Of a stretch of DNA of 51,611 nt, positions 17,211-26,964 are shown piece by piece; within the stretch, counting starts at the first letter, position 1; each line of letters begins with the position of its first letter. Under the pieces are notes generated by a model. The model worked only from the letters and a program-made list of their open reading frames with translations. It was not told the DNA's origin and did not search any database. Both the position numbers and the translations under genes were made by a program. The stretch is from Clostridia bacterium. Its GTDB lineage: Bacteria; Bacillota; Clostridia; Oscillospirales; Acutalibacteraceae. Location: NCBI GenBank assembly GCA_017621885.1, contig JAGASD010000008.1:1-51611 (forward strand). Reading direction: 5' to 3'.

Positions 17211-17961
17211 CAACCGCCTCATCAAGAGCAATCTGAGGATTGTAGCAAATATCGTTGATTCTCAACTCAAAATGCAGATGCGGCCCTGTTGAAGAGCCTG
17301 TAGAGCCTACAGTAGCAATTACTTCACCTGCACCGACCTTTGCACCTTTCTCAGCTAACAGTTCGTCACAGTGGCAATAAACGGTCATAACCCCATTGTC
17401 ATGTTGAATTTTAATATGATAACCGTTCCACTCATCATATTCTGATTCTGTTATTACTCCGTTAAAAGCTGATTTTATCGGTGTCCCCTTTTGCGCGGCA
17501 ATATCTATACCTGAATGAAAGCTTAAATTTTCTTTTATCGGATGAATCCGTACACCGTATTCAGAAGTAATTCTTCCTTTTACAGGTGTAAACATTTGTT
17601 GATTTAAAGAGTAGTTGTTTACGGATACGTTATCGGGAATTACGTTTTTATCACTTATATCAACATCATTTCCGCCAACCCCTACCTCCGGTATAAGAGC
17701 ATCCTCAGAATCGTTTTTGGTATCTTCATCCGCCATATGAAATTCCGACGTATTTAAAGACTCCGGTTTTTTATCAACAACAAACTCTGAGTTTTCAATT
17801 ACACTATTATCGTTTAAATTGTCAAAAAAGTCGTATTTAATACTTTTTAAACATTCCGGTCTAAGGTTATTTAATGCAAATAAAGCACCAAATAACATAG
17901 CGCAAACTAAGAATTGATATAATATAGTAGTTGAAAGGTAGTCCTTTTTGTTTTTTTCCAT
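17200..17961 (-). CDS. Membrane-anchored M23 peptidase, SpoIVFA-like
   Basis: A 253-residue bitopic protein: membrane helix at about residues 11-28, an acidic linker (30-120), then a LytM/M23 domain. The full zinc-ligand set is present: HSGID (H-x3-D), the YCHC histidine, and GPHLHFEL (HxH). Beside a SpoIVFB-like protease this is most simply SpoIVFA, the regulator of that protease. Intact ligands leave open that it is an active endopeptidase or a SpoIIQ-like protein. The start codon follows a hairpin that includes its GGGTGA ribosome site. Confidence 0.7.
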   Translation of the reverse strand: MEKNKKDYLSTTILYQFLVCAMLFGALFALNNLRPECLKSIKYDFFDNLNDNSVIENSEFVVDKKPESLNTSEFHMADEDTKNDSEDALIPEVGVGGNDVDISDKNVIPDNVSVNNYSLNQQMFTPVKGRITSEYGVRIHPIKENLSFHSGIDIAAQKGTPIKSAFNGVITESEYDEWNGYHIKIQHDNGVMTVYCHCDELLAEKGAKVGAGEVIATVGSTGSSTGPHLHFELRINDICYNPQIALDEAVDEV

Positions 17962-17964
17962 AAT

Positions 17965-17994
17965 AAATCACCCACATATAAATATGCAGGTGAT
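17965..17994 (-). other. Stem-loop between the ABC-F and M23 genes
   Basis: AATCACC and GGTGATT flank a nearly self-complementary AT-rich core (CATAT/ATATG), giving an almost perfect 30-bp palindrome three bases from the M23 gene's ATG. The right arm in the leftward transcript holds the GGGTGA ribosome site. There is no U-run, so a role in translation control or RNA processing is more likely than termination. Confidence 0.5.
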
Positions 17995-18007
17995 TCTGTG
18001 GATATTC

Positions 18008-19894
18008 TCAATTTTGTAATTCTTCCCACTTAGTATATAATTCGTTAAGTTTAATCTCAAGTTGATTTATACCATCAGTTATCGCTAAAAGTTTTTCGTA
18101 ATCTGCGGTTGTTTCCGGAGAAGAAAGGTTTTTTTGAGCAATATCTAACTCTTTCTCTGCTTCTTCTATCTCTTTTTCTGTTTTTGCAATCAGTGTTTTC
18201 TTTTTTCGTTCATTGCTCGCCTGTTCTTTACGTAATTTATAATCATTAATTGCGGGCTTTGAAACCTGTAATGATTCTTGAAAGGATTTCTGATTGTTTT
18301 TAAACTCAATATAGGCTTCGTAATTACCATCAATATTTACTGCACCGTCGTGGGTAAGATGAATAACCTTTGTTGCTAGTTTATTAATAAAATACCTATC
18401 GTGAGAAACAACAAGCATAGTACCGTTAAAGCTATTCAAAGCATTTTCAAGCATTTCTCTTGAGGTGATATCAAGGTGGTTTGTGGGCTCATCAAGTATC
18501 AGAAAGTTTGGTTTTGCCAACATTATTTTTAACAATGAGATTTTTGCTCTTTCACCACCGCTTAATGATTCAACTTTTTTAAAGACATCTTCTCCCCTGA
18601 ACAAAAACATCGCAAGAGCACTTCTGATTTCAGTTTCAGTCATAAATCTGTACATATCCCAAACTTCATCAAGAACGGTTTTACCGGAGCTCAAGGTTTC
18701 AATATTCTGGTCAAAATATCCTATCTTCACATTAGAACCGAATCTTATAATCCCATCATCTGATGTTATAAGTTTGTTCAGTATCTTTAAAAAAGTTGAT
18801 TTACCGCATCCGTTCGGGCCAAGCAAAAAAACCTTATCTTCGCGAAATATTTTTAAATCAAGATTACAAAACAATTTTTTATCAGGAAATGATTTAGTTA
18901 AATTTTTTACAAAAAGAACCTCATCCCCTGTCCGTGTGTCACACTTGAAGCTGAAGCTAACGCTTTTGAGTGCTTTTTCAGGCACAACAAGAGTTGCCTT
19001 CAAGCGTTCGATTTGTTTTTCCTTACTTGCTATTGTAATATAGTTTCTTTCCTGATTAAAGCGTTTCTGCTGTTCTATTATCCCTTCAATACGCTTAATT
19101 TCAGCAATTGTCTTTTCGTATTCTCTTTCAATGAACAATTCCCTTTCGGCTTTAACCTTTTGGAAAACGGTATAATTGCCTTTAATCAAAGTGATTTTTT
19201 TGTGCGCTATCTCCATTGTTGATGTTGTTACTTTATCAAGAAAATAACGGTCATGAGAAACAACGATAAATGCACCCTTGTATTTGGTTAAAAAATCTTC
19301 AAGCCAGTTAACTGCATCAATATCAAGATTATTTGTAGGTTCATCAAGCAACAATAAATTTGCATCAGATAGCAAAAGCTTGCATAAAGAAAGCTTTGAG
19401 CGCTGACCACCGCTTAAAGAAGAAACCTTTAGATTCAGGTCATTTTCAGAAAAGCCGAGACCCAGCAAAGCAGATTTTGTTTTAGTTTTATATACAAGAC
19501 CATCTCTGCGCTCAATTTCTTCAGTCAAACGGAGCTGTTTATTAATTAAATCAATATCAGTTTTATTCATCAGGGAAGCGGTTATTTCTTCAAGCTGAGC
19601 TTCCATTTCAATAACATCGGAGAAAACAGTCAACGCCTCATCGTAAAGTGTCTGAGAATCATCACAACTTAAATATTGCTCCATATAGCCGATTCTGAGA
19701 TTCTTACCTCTCACGATGCCGCCTTCAGAAGCATTATAATCACCTAAAATCAACCTAAATAATGAGGTTTTACCGGTTCCGTTTGCACCAATTAGTCCGA
19801 TTCGGTCGTTTTCCTCAACCTTAAAAGCGGCGCCTTTGAATAAGACGCCGTCAAGAAAACCGAATGTTAAATTCTGAGCAGTTAAAAGAGACAT
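18008..19894 (-). CDS. ABC-F family ATPase
   Basis: A 628-residue cytosolic twin-ATPase without membrane domain. First cassette: Walker A GANGTGKTS, signature LSGGQRSKLSL, Walker B LLLLDEPTNNLD. A linker (about 245-300, rich in Lys/Glu) follows. Second cassette: GPNGCGKST, LSGGERAKISL, FLILDEPTNHLD. The C-terminus (about 535-628) is a charged coiled coil. ABC-F proteins bind the ribosomal E site and relieve stalling or protect against antibiotics; nothing here points to a specific drug. AAGGTGG precedes the ATG. The manA gene lies 9 bp upstream in the same direction. Confidence 0.93.
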   Translation of the reverse strand: MSLLTAQNLTFGFLDGVLFKGAAFKVEENDRIGLIGANGTGKTSLFRLILGDYNASEGGIVRGKNLRIGYMEQYLSCDDSQTLYDEALTVFSDVIEMEAQLEEITASLMNKTDIDLINKQLRLTEEIERRDGLVYKTKTKSALLGLGFSENDLNLKVSSLSGGQRSKLSLCKLLLSDANLLLLDEPTNNLDIDAVNWLEDFLTKYKGAFIVVSHDRYFLDKVTTSTMEIAHKKITLIKGNYTVFQKVKAERELFIEREYEKTIAEIKRIEGIIEQQKRFNQERNYITIASKEKQIERLKATLVVPEKALKSVSFSFKCDTRTGDEVLFVKNLTKSFPDKKLFCNLDLKIFREDKVFLLGPNGCGKSTFLKILNKLITSDDGIIRFGSNVKIGYFDQNIETLSSGKTVLDEVWDMYRFMTETEIRSALAMFLFRGEDVFKKVESLSGGERAKISLLKIMLAKPNFLILDEPTNHLDITSREMLENALNSFNGTMLVVSHDRYFINKLATKVIHLTHDGAVNIDGNYEAYIEFKNNQKSFQESLQVSKPAINDYKLRKEQASNERKKKTLIAKTEKEIEEAEKELDIAQKNLSSPETTADYEKLLAITDGINQLEIKLNELYTKWEELQN

Positions 19895-19903
19895 AAATCC
19901 ACC

Positions 19904-20863
19904 TTATAATGTACTGATTAATGCTTTGAATTCACCATTAAAGGTAATATCACCACAATTAGCAGGAATGAAGAAACTGTCACCTGCAGAAACATTCATA
20001 GATTGAGTTTCATCAGTAAGGGTTCCGTTGCCTTCAAGAACAAGAACAGACGCAAAGCTTTCATCATCAATAAGTATTGTGTGTTCGCCTTTTACATCAA
20101 TTGTCTCCATTTTGAAAAAATCACAGGAACAAAGAGCCTGATGTGTTGCATTTTCAAAGACTTCGGGTTCACCGTCGGCATCACCGTTTCTTGTGGGAGG
20201 AACAGTATTCGTGACATCAAGAGCTTTTTCAACGTGAAGCTCTCGGGGCTTGCCGTTAACCATTCTGTTATAGTCGTAAACTCTGTAGGTCGTGTTACAA
20301 TTCTGCTGAACTTCAGCAAGAAGAATACCGCTTCCGATTGCGTGAAGAGTTCCTGCACTTATAAAGAAAACGTCACCCTTCTTAACTTTAACTTTATTTA
20401 CGTAATCAAGGAAAGTATTGTCTTCAATCGACTTTCTGAATTCATCAGGTGTAAGCTCTTTGTTGAAGCCGTAGATTAACTCAGCACCTTCATCACAATC
20501 AAGGATATACCAAGCCTCTGTTTTGCCGTAGCTGTTCTCGTGAATGCGTGCATATTCATCATCGGGATGAACCTGAACAGATAAATCTGCCTTTGCATCA
20601 ATAAATTTTATCAAAAGAGGAAATTCCTCGTAGCTTTGACCTTTTTTGCCCAATAAAGTCTTATTATTACTTATAAACTCAGAGAAAGACATTCCGGCAA
20701 ATTCACCGTTTACAATAATATTATCGCCATCATTTCTCGCACAAAGCATCCAGGCTTCTGCAATGTTGTTTAAATCGGATTCAAAACCGTAATCGTCTTT
20801 GAGGCGATTTCCGCCCCATACAATCTCCTTAAAAACGGGCTTCAATTTTAATACAGAATTCAT
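19904..20863 (-). CDS. manA: Mannose-6-phosphate isomerase, class I
   Basis: ManA interconverts mannose 6-phosphate and fructose 6-phosphate, linking mannose use and GDP-mannose synthesis to glycolysis. The 319-residue cupin protein has the zinc-site motif DLSVQVHPDDEYARIHE, the lysine/glutamate motif YGKTEAWYILD, and SAGTLHAIGSGILLAEVQQNCNTTYRVYDY. Length is typical of the short Firmicutes class. A GGAGGAG site precedes the ATG, and the start overlaps the upstream exonuclease stop by one base (TAATG), so the two are translationally coupled. Confidence 0.95.
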   Translation of the reverse strand: MNSVLKLKPVFKEIVWGGNRLKDDYGFESDLNNIAEAWMLCARNDGDNIIVNGEFAGMSFSEFISNNKTLLGKKGQSYEEFPLLIKFIDAKADLSVQVHPDDEYARIHENSYGKTEAWYILDCDEGAELIYGFNKELTPDEFRKSIEDNTFLDYVNKVKVKKGDVFFISAGTLHAIGSGILLAEVQQNCNTTYRVYDYNRMVNGKPRELHVEKALDVTNTVPPTRNGDADGEPEVFENATHQALCSCDFFKMETIDVKGEHTILIDDESFASVLVLEGNGTLTDETQSMNVSAGDSFFIPANCGDITFNGEFKALISTL

Positions 20864-21768
20864 TATTGCTCCTCCGTGGTGTTTTTATCAAGGTTGCTTT
20901 CAACAGCAACAACGCTGATTTCTTTCTTTTCAATAAAAGGGACAGAAGATGATTTTATATCAACTCTGTCATAATATTCTTTAAATCGGATGGTAAATCT
21001 GATTTTACGCTTACATTTTTTACAAATAAAAACAGCTCGGAATGATTGATTAATTACGCGCCACTCGGAAATTTTTTCACATTGAGTGCCGCAAACATCA
21101 CACAGACAACGCATTTTTGATTTGTCAATCAAAGGGCTGTTAATATCTGTAATTACCTTGGGCTTAAATGTAATTTTAGAGTAAAATGAAGTATCGCAAA
21201 TAAGCGTGTAAGAAGACAGCATATGCTCATTATATATTCTTTTAAATAAGTCTGCGGTAAGCAAGCTGTCGTCAAGAGCTCTGTGCAAAGAATAACGCTC
21301 AATATCAATTCCGAGCTTTTCTGCAGCAGCAGAAAGACCGATTTGATCAGCTTTAGAAATATTCATAAAAGCCTGAGCATATTTTTGCAAATTCACATAA
21401 TTTTTCAGAAAGGGAATAAAAGAGATACCGTTAAAATACCTGAAGTTTTCAATAAGTACACGAATATCCGTATCACCCCAGGTAAGGATAACGGTATCGT
21501 TACCTAAAGACCATTTTCGAAACAATGACATTGTCTGAGAAAACGGTGTACCGCCATTAATATCATCGTTAGTAATGTTTGTAAGCTCTTTGACACGCGA
21601 ATGAAGCTTTTTGCCTAACTGTGCTTTAACAAACATTGAAAAGGTATCAACAATATTGAGATTTTCATCAAGCTTTACCGCACCAACCTCAATAATTTCG
21701 TTTATAAAGCCTTTTTTCTTTTTACAATAGGCATTATTCCACTCAAGGTCCAAAATAATGTAATTCAT
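20863..21768 (-). CDS. DEDDh 3'-5' exonuclease with C-terminal zinc ribbon
   Basis: The N-terminal ~190 residues are an RNase T/DnaQ-like domain: LDLEW supplies the first acids, EVGAVKLDENLN the next segment, and HRALDDSLLTADLF the His and last Asp (DEDDh type). The C-terminal third has two Cys pairs (CDVCG and CKKCKR) plus a basic tail, which suggests a zinc-stabilised nucleic-acid-binding module. Similar to KapD/sporulation-inhibitor-type exonucleases. The ATG at 21768 has AGGAG; a longer frame of 37 extra codons has none and crosses the intercistronic hairpin. It precedes manA by TAATG overlap. Confidence 0.82.
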   Translation of the reverse strand: MNYIILDLEWNNAYCKKKKGFINEIIEVGAVKLDENLNIVDTFSMFVKAQLGKKLHSRVKELTNITNDDINGGTPFSQTMSLFRKWSLGNDTVILTWGDTDIRVLIENFRYFNGISFIPFLKNYVNLQKYAQAFMNISKADQIGLSAAAEKLGIDIERYSLHRALDDSLLTADLFKRIYNEHMLSSYTLICDTSFYSKITFKPKVITDINSPLIDKSKMRCLCDVCGTQCEKISEWRVINQSFRAVFICKKCKRKIRFTIRFKEYYDRVDIKSSSVPFIEKKEISVVAVESNLDKNTTEEQ

Positions 21769-21782
21769 TATAACTCCTATAT

Positions 21783-21810
21783 AAGACCACCTGCAAAGGC
21801 AGATGGTCTT
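21783..21810 (-). terminator. Stem-loop after the M28 peptidase gene
   Basis: AAGACCACCTGC pairs with GCAGATGGTCTT (one mismatch) around a 4-base loop. Downstream U content is poor in the leftward direction, so it is a weak terminator or processing site between the M28 gene and the exonuclease gene. Confidence 0.55.
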
Positions 21811-21823
21811 TATGTAATATATG

Positions 21824-23071
21824 TTACTGTAAACCTTCGCTATCGTATAAACAAGCTGTTTCAAGAAGAACCTCGGCACCTATTTTCAGCGCCTCGGGAA
21901 CAAGAAGCTCAGGTGAGTCAAGTCTTGTGTGGTAATATCTGGGCGGTGTGGGATCCATAGCGGCAAAACCCGTTGATTTGATACCCTTTTGTGTAAATGC
22001 GGCAGCATCACAAGCACCAAGATAAATTGAAGCATAGGGCACATCTAATCCACAATTCGAAGCAGCCTTTTTAACAAGCTGTTTAACCTGTTTGTCGTGC
22101 TGAAGAGTTCCGCTTAAATCTCTGTCGTAAACGGCCATATACTCAAGATCTCGCATTGTATCGCAAGCAACAACAACAGTTTCAATTTCTTTAAGCTCTT
22201 TTTCATGGGTCTCAGCATATGCTTTAGCGCCACGTAAGCCGGCCTCTTCAGAGCCGGTAAGAAGAACCTGAACGTCAGTGTTTTCAAATCTGACATCTGA
22301 TTCTGCCATAAGCTTTAAAACAGCCATTGAAGCAAGACAACCGGAAAGGTTATCATTTGCACCGGGAACGCTCTTTGTATAGCTCTGGAAGAAAAGAAAG
22401 CCTATATAAGGAACAACAAAAACACAAAGAATTATGCCGACAACAAAGAAGAACGTGTTTGCAGCTTCGGTATTTACCGAATTAATATCCATAACGATAA
22501 ACTTTACAAGGTTTGCGATACAACAAACAACAAGACCAACAACAGCAGGAATAAGAAAAAGCTTCATACCGGTGCCGCCGAGCTTATAGTTGAGAATCCA
22601 TTCATACTGAGAATCAGAGTGACCGATAAAAATAATACGTCTTTTAGTTTCGCCCGATGCTTTTCTTGTTGCTATAACATTATGTGAAGGATGACCCTTG
22701 AAAAGCGGGTCAAGAAAACGCTTGTACATCAGGAATTCAAGTATGAGCGGAATAAAACCGAGAACGGTAAGAATAAAGCCAACAATAGGCTTTGCAAAGA
22801 AAAATACGGTTGCAAGAATAGCCATAGATACCGTAAAGGGAATAAATCCCATAAAAGCCTGACGGTGAACAGTAAAATTTTCGATCTTAACATCATCAGA
22901 CCATTTCTCGAGATCGGCCGCCATTGTCTTCTGAGCTTCAAACTCCTGAGGACTGCCGGGAGCACGAGGACCGATTTTCTCGCAAATATCGGTGATTTTT
23001 TTCACCATATATTCAACGGTTTCTTCAATATTAATTTTTGTTTTGTCGATTTTTTCAAAAGTTGTTTTCAA
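21824..23071 (-). CDS. M28-family peptidase with internal membrane segments
   Basis: A 415-residue M28 zinc peptidase whose metal ligands are all visible: His151 (GHSDS), Asp240 (GANDNLSG), Glu275/Glu276 (GSEEAGLRG), Asp304 (ACDTM) and His381 (YYHTRLD). Four hydrophobic segments at about 78-97, 98-115, 170-195 and 204-228 interrupt the domain; one pair lies before the first ligand, and the other is inserted between ligands one and two. This gives an aminopeptidase-like fold tied to the membrane. The start is TTG, preceded by GGGAAGTG. The physiological substrate is unknown. A hairpin follows the gene. Confidence 0.85.
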   Translation of the reverse strand: MKTTFEKIDKTKINIEETVEYMVKKITDICEKIGPRAPGSPQEFEAQKTMAADLEKWSDDVKIENFTVHRQAFMGFIPFTVSMAILATVFFFAKPIVGFILTVLGFIPLILEFLMYKRFLDPLFKGHPSHNVIATRKASGETKRRIIFIGHSDSQYEWILNYKLGGTGMKLFLIPAVVGLVVCCIANLVKFIVMDINSVNTEAANTFFFVVGIILCVFVVPYIGFLFFQSYTKSVPGANDNLSGCLASMAVLKLMAESDVRFENTDVQVLLTGSEEAGLRGAKAYAETHEKELKEIETVVVACDTMRDLEYMAVYDRDLSGTLQHDKQVKQLVKKAASNCGLDVPYASIYLGACDAAAFTQKGIKSTGFAAMDPTPPRYYHTRLDSPELLVPEALKIGAEVLLETACLYDSEGLQ

Positions 23072-23153
23072 AACATATCACTTCCCTATTTTCCAATGAT
23101 AACAATATAACACATATATTAAAAATTTACAACAGTTATGAGTGCAAAATCTA

Positions 23154-23182
23154 TTGATTTTGTATGGAATATGATATAGAAT
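23154..23182 (+). promoter_or_regulatory. Promoter of the GH95 gene
   Basis: The -35 TTGATT (23154-23159) and -10 TAGAAT (23177-23182) are 17 bp apart. The -10 overlaps the ATG at 23181, so that ATG cannot be the start; the ATG at 23214, with AGGCGG upstream, is favoured. Confidence 0.6.
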
Positions 23183-23213
23183 GAATAAAAATAACATTCA
23201 GGCGGTGTGTTCT

Positions 23214-25502
23214 ATGCTAAACGATTCAAAATATTTATTTTACAAGTCTGCGGCCAAGTCATGGCTTGAGGCTCTGCCTCTTGGCAACGGTCATATAGGT
23301 GCTATGGTTTATGGCAGAACAGATAAGGAAACAATTTCCATGAACTCAGATACTTTATGGACCGGTTTCCCACGTGAAACAATTCTTAAAGATAATGCTA
23401 ACGAAAAATTCCTTGAAGCTCGTGAGCTTGTTCTTAAAGGTGAATACAGAAAAGGTCAGGACATTCTTGAAGAAAATGTTCTTGCAACATGCTCTCAGGC
23501 ATACATGCCCTTGTGCGATATAAAGATTGCATACAAAAACAATTGCTTGAGAAAGAATTACAAAAGATTCCTTGACCTTGAAAATGGATTAAACGTAGTT
23601 GAGTATTCAAGATGTAACGTGGATTACAAAAGAAAATCGTTTGTTTCTTTTTCCGAAAGTGCTTACATAGACAAAATTACTGCAACTAAAAATGTGCTTA
23701 ATTTCTCTGTTTCGCTCACTTCAAAACTCAAAAGTAAAGCATTTGTTGAAAACGAGATACTCATACTCGACGGACGTTGTCCCTCAAACTCCCCCGCAAA
23801 CCTTAGGGATGTTCCTTATTATAAGGATACGCCTGAATATGAAAACGATCCCGGAAAGCAAGGTATGCGTTTCCGTTGCGCTTTAAAAATACTTACCGAC
23901 GGTAAAATTACCGTAGATAAGAACCATCTTACGGTTTCAAATGCCACAGAAGCTACACTTGTTTTCTGTACAGAAAACTCATTCAACGGCTTTGACAAAC
24001 ACCCTGTTCTTGAAGGTAAAGAATACAAAAACTCTTGTTTAACACATTTGAATGATGTATGTAAAAAAACATACTCAGATCTCGAAAAGGCTCATACAGA
24101 TGAGTTTTCATCTTATTTCAACAGAGTATCTCTGGATTTAGGAAGTAATTGCAAAGGCGATATACCGACAGACAAAAGACTCATAAAGCACCACAACGGT
24201 GACAAAGATATCGGACTTTATGCTCTTATGTTTAATTTCGGCAGATATCTTGTTATATCAGGCTCAAGCGAAAACAGCCAGGCAACAAATCTTCAGGGCA
24301 TCTGGAATGATAAAATCGCTCCGCCATGGTCATCCAACTACACAGTTAATATTAATACCGAAATGAACTATTGGCCGGTACTCCCCTGCAATCTTTACGA
24401 GTTTAACAAGCCTCTTATTCAGCTTGTCAAAGATTTAACCGTTACAGGTGCAAAAACTGCTAAACATATATATAATGCGCGCGGTTTCTGCGGTCACCAC
24501 AACGTTGATATATGGAGATACTCAGATCCTGCATCAGGTGATGCACAGTGGGGCTTTTGGCCTATGTCCGGTGCTTGGTTCTGTCAGCATATTTATAATC
24601 ATTATTTATACACAAAAGATACAGATTATCTTAAAGATACCGCATATCCTATTCTTAAAAAATGCACTCAATTTATTCTTGACATGCTCGTTGAGGATAA
24701 AGACGGTTATCTTATTATGTGCCCCTCTACTTCACCCGAAAACGAATTTTTAATTGACGGTGTTGCAATGAGTGTCAGCGAAACAACAACAATGACAATG
24801 TGTCTTGTAAGAGAAGTTCTCGGAAACACAGTTAAGGCTGCAGAAATTCTTGGTGAAAATGACGCAGATATTGAAAAGGCAAAAGAAAGTATTCCGAGAC
24901 TCCTTCCCTTTAAAATCGGCAGCCGCGGTGAACTTCTTGAATGGTACAAAGAGCTTACTGAGCACGAGCCGCAGCATCGACACAAATCTCACCTTTACGG
25001 CTTGCACCCCGGTTATCAGATAACTCCCGACGAAACACCCGACCTTGCAAAAGCGTGCATACGTTCGCTTGAGCTCCGCGGAGATAACGGTACAGGCTGG
25101 AGTTTGGGTTGGAAAATTAATATGTGGGCAAGACTCTGGGACGGTGATCACGCACTCAAGCTTCTTGATATGCAGCTGAATCCCGTTCCTTCAAAGATGG
25201 TTGTTTACAGAGGCGGCGGCACATATCCCAACCTTTTTGATGCACATCCTCCCTTCCAGATTGACGGTAACTATGGTTGCACAAGCGGTATTTGTGAAAT
25301 GCTTCTTCAATCAAGAGAAGGCAAGATTTTCCTTTTACCTGCACTTCCCTCTTCATGGAAAAACGGCAAGGTTACCGGTCTTAAAGCAATGGGCAATGTT
25401 ACTGTTGACATTGAGTGGGAAAACGGCGAAATTGTTGATTACAAATTAGACGGTGATACGAGCGGCATTAAAGTATACAATAAAGGAACACTCATAGGTT
25501 AA
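23214..25502 (+). CDS. GH95 alpha-L-fucosidase-type glycoside hydrolase
   Basis: A 762-residue protein matching GH95 over its whole length. An N-terminal beta-sandwich includes [17 protein letters not shown] and NSDTLWTG, and the (alpha/alpha)6 barrel includes [23 protein letters not shown] and PSTSPENEF. The motifs [10 protein letters not shown] and [10 protein letters not shown] follow, and the end has [19 protein letters not shown]. The Asn residues of the NTEMN segment, the Glu of SPENEF and the Asp of QIDGN correspond to residues used by characterised alpha-1,2-fucosidases; some relatives are alpha-L-galactosidases. No signal peptide is seen, so it acts in the cytoplasm on imported oligosaccharides. 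It has its own promoter and terminator. Confidence 0.93.
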   Translation: MLNDSKYLFYKSAAKSWLEALPLGNGHIGAMVYGRTDKETISMNSDTLWTGFPRETILKDNANEKFLEARELVLKGEYRKGQDILEENVLATCSQAYMPLCDIKIAYKNNCLRKNYKRFLDLENGLNVVEYSRCNVDYKRKSFVSFSESAYIDKITATKNVLNFSVSLTSKLKSKAFVENEILILDGRCPSNSPANLRDVPYYKDTPEYENDPGKQGMRFRCALKILTDGKITVDKNHLTVSNATEATLVFCTENSFNGFDKHPVLEGKEYKNSCLTHLNDVCKKTYSDLEKAHTDEFSSYFNRVSLDLGSNCKGDIPTDKRLIKHHNGDKDIGLYALMFNFGRYLVISGSSENSQATNLQGIWNDKIAPPWSSNYTVNINTEMNYWPVLPCNLYEFNKPLIQLVKDLTVTGAKTAKHIYNARGFCGHHNVDIWRYSDPASGDAQWGFWPMSGAWFCQHIYNHYLYTKDTDYLKDTAYPILKKCTQFILDMLVEDKDGYLIMCPSTSPENEFLIDGVAMSVSETTTMTMCLVREVLGNTVKAAEILGENDADIEKAKESIPRLLPFKIGSRGELLEWYKELTEHEPQHRHKSHLYGLHPGYQITPDETPDLAKACIRSLELRGDNGTGWSLGWKINMWARLWDGDHALKLLDMQLNPVPSKMVVYRGGGTYPNLFDAHPPFQIDGNYGCTSGICEMLLQSREGKIFLLPALPSSWKNGKVTGLKAMGNVTVDIEWENGEIVDYKLDGDTSGIKVYNKGTLIG

Positions 25503-25505
25503 ATA

Positions 25506-25550
25506 AAAAGTCTTTCACTCTTTATAAGGGCTGAAAGACTTTTATTTTTT
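25506..25550 (+). terminator. Terminator after the GH95 gene
   Basis: AAAAGTCTTTCA pairs exactly with TGAAAGACTTTT (12-bp stem). The stem is followed by TTTATTTTTT, directly after the GH95 stop. Confidence 0.85.
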
Positions 25551-25559
25551 ATGTAAATG

Positions 25560-25588
25560 TTGACTATTGATTTTATAAGTAATATAAT
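25560..25588 (+). promoter_or_regulatory. Strong promoter of the phenylacetate-CoA ligase operon
   Basis: TTGACT (25560-25565), a 17-bp spacer and TATAAT (25583-25588) form a near-consensus vegetative promoter about 60 bp upstream of the start codon. Confidence 0.8.
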
Positions 25589-25648
25589 AAAAAATCATAT
25601 TTTGATTTGACTGTTTAATCATACTTAAACGTTCAAGGAGGTCTTTTA

Positions 25649-26950
25649 ATGGAACGTTATTATCAACAGAATATTGAAACTGCAAGCCGTGAGCAAATCA
25701 AAGCGTGGCAGGACGAAAGACTTGTAAAGCAAGTTAAACACGTATGGGAAAACGTACCTTATTACCGTCAGAAAATGGAAGAAAAAGGTGTTGCTCCCGA
25801 CGATATAAAAGGAACAGAAGACCTTTATAAGCTCCCCTTTGTTACTAAAGATGATTTAAGAGAGGGATATCCTTACGGACTTCTTGCAAAACCTCTTAAA
25901 GAGTGTGTAAGAATTCACTCAACCTCCGGCACAACAGGTAAAAGAGTTATGGCATTCTATACACAGCACGATATTGATTTGTGGGATGATTGCTGCGCAA
26001 GGGCTCTTGTCGCTGCCGGTGCTACAAACGAAGATGTTTGTCACGTTGCTTATGGTTACGGTCTTTTCACAGGCGGCATGGGGCTTCACGGCGGCAGCCA
26101 TAAGGTTGGTTGTCTCACTCTCCCGGTTTCATCAGGTAATACCGAAAGACAGATTATGTTTATTCAGGATTTACAGTCAACAATTCTTTGCTGCACCCCC
26201 TCTTATGCTGCATATCTTGCAGAATCAATGAAGGAGGCAGGTATTACTAAAGAGCAGCTTTCACTCAAAGCCGGTATTTTTGGTGCAGAAGCCTGGAGTG
26301 AAGAGATGCGCAGGGATATTGAAAACTCTCTCGGTATCAAGGCTTATGATATTTACGGTCTTACAGAGCTTTCGGGTCCCGGTGTTGCTTTTGAATGCTC
26401 TGCACAGAGTGGTATGCATATCAACGAAGATCATTTTATTGCAGAAATAATTGATCCTGACACAGGTGAGGTTCTCCCTGAAGGTTCAAAGGGCGAGCTT
26501 GTTTTTACTTCAATTACAAAGGAAGCTTTCCCCATTCTTCGTTACCGCACTAAAGATATCTGTATGCTGACACGTGAAAAATGCCCGTGCGGAAGAACAT
26601 TTATTAAAATGTGCAAGCCTATGGGAAGAAGCGACGATATGCTTATCATCCGTGGTGTTAACGTATTCCCGTCACAGATTGAAACAGTTCTTATAAATCA
26701 GGGGTATTCAGCAAACTATCAGATTATCGTTGACCGTGTTAAAAATACCGATACACTTGATGTTCAGGTTGAAATGACCCCCGAAATGTTCACCGATAAC
26801 GTTGGTGAAATTAACCGAAGACAGAAAGAGTTGGTTGAAGGCTTACGTTCAATGCTTGGTCTTTCTGCTAAGGTTACATTGGTTGCACCCAAATCAATTG
26901 TGCGAAGCGAAGGTAAGGCTGTACGTGTAATTGACAAACGTAAAATTTAA
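25649..26950 (+). CDS. Phenylacetate-CoA ligase (PaaK-like)
   Basis: A 433-residue AMP-forming acyl-CoA ligase of the PaaK branch. The adenylation motif HSTSGTTGKR, the YDIYGLTELSGPG block and the late RYRTKDICML...RSDDMLIIRGVNVFP segment are clear. It activates phenylacetate or another aryl acetate with ATP and CoA. GGAGG precedes the ATG. The next gene is a double-ACT protein 14 bp away; this pair usually accompanies indolepyruvate ferredoxin oxidoreductase (iorAB) in aromatic amino acid fermentation, but iorAB is not nearby. A strong promoter lies upstream. Confidence 0.93.
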   Translation: MERYYQQNIETASREQIKAWQDERLVKQVKHVWENVPYYRQKMEEKGVAPDDIKGTEDLYKLPFVTKDDLREGYPYGLLAKPLKECVRIHSTSGTTGKRVMAFYTQHDIDLWDDCCARALVAAGATNEDVCHVAYGYGLFTGGMGLHGGSHKVGCLTLPVSSGNTERQIMFIQDLQSTILCCTPSYAAYLAESMKEAGITKEQLSLKAGIFGAEAWSEEMRRDIENSLGIKAYDIYGLTELSGPGVAFECSAQSGMHINEDHFIAEIIDPDTGEVLPEGSKGELVFTSITKEAFPILRYRTKDICMLTREKCPCGRTFIKMCKPMGRSDDMLIIRGVNVFPSQIETVLINQGYSANYQIIVDRVKNTDTLDVQVEMTPEMFTDNVGEINRRQKELVEGLRSMLGLSAKVTLVAPKSIVRSEGKAVRVIDKRKI

Positions 26951-26964
26951 CGGAGGTAGCTACA

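Noticed and set aside
18465-19043. Frame of 192 codons opposite the ABC-F gene
   Set aside because: It mirrors conserved ATPase motifs on the other strand and has no recognisable protein features.
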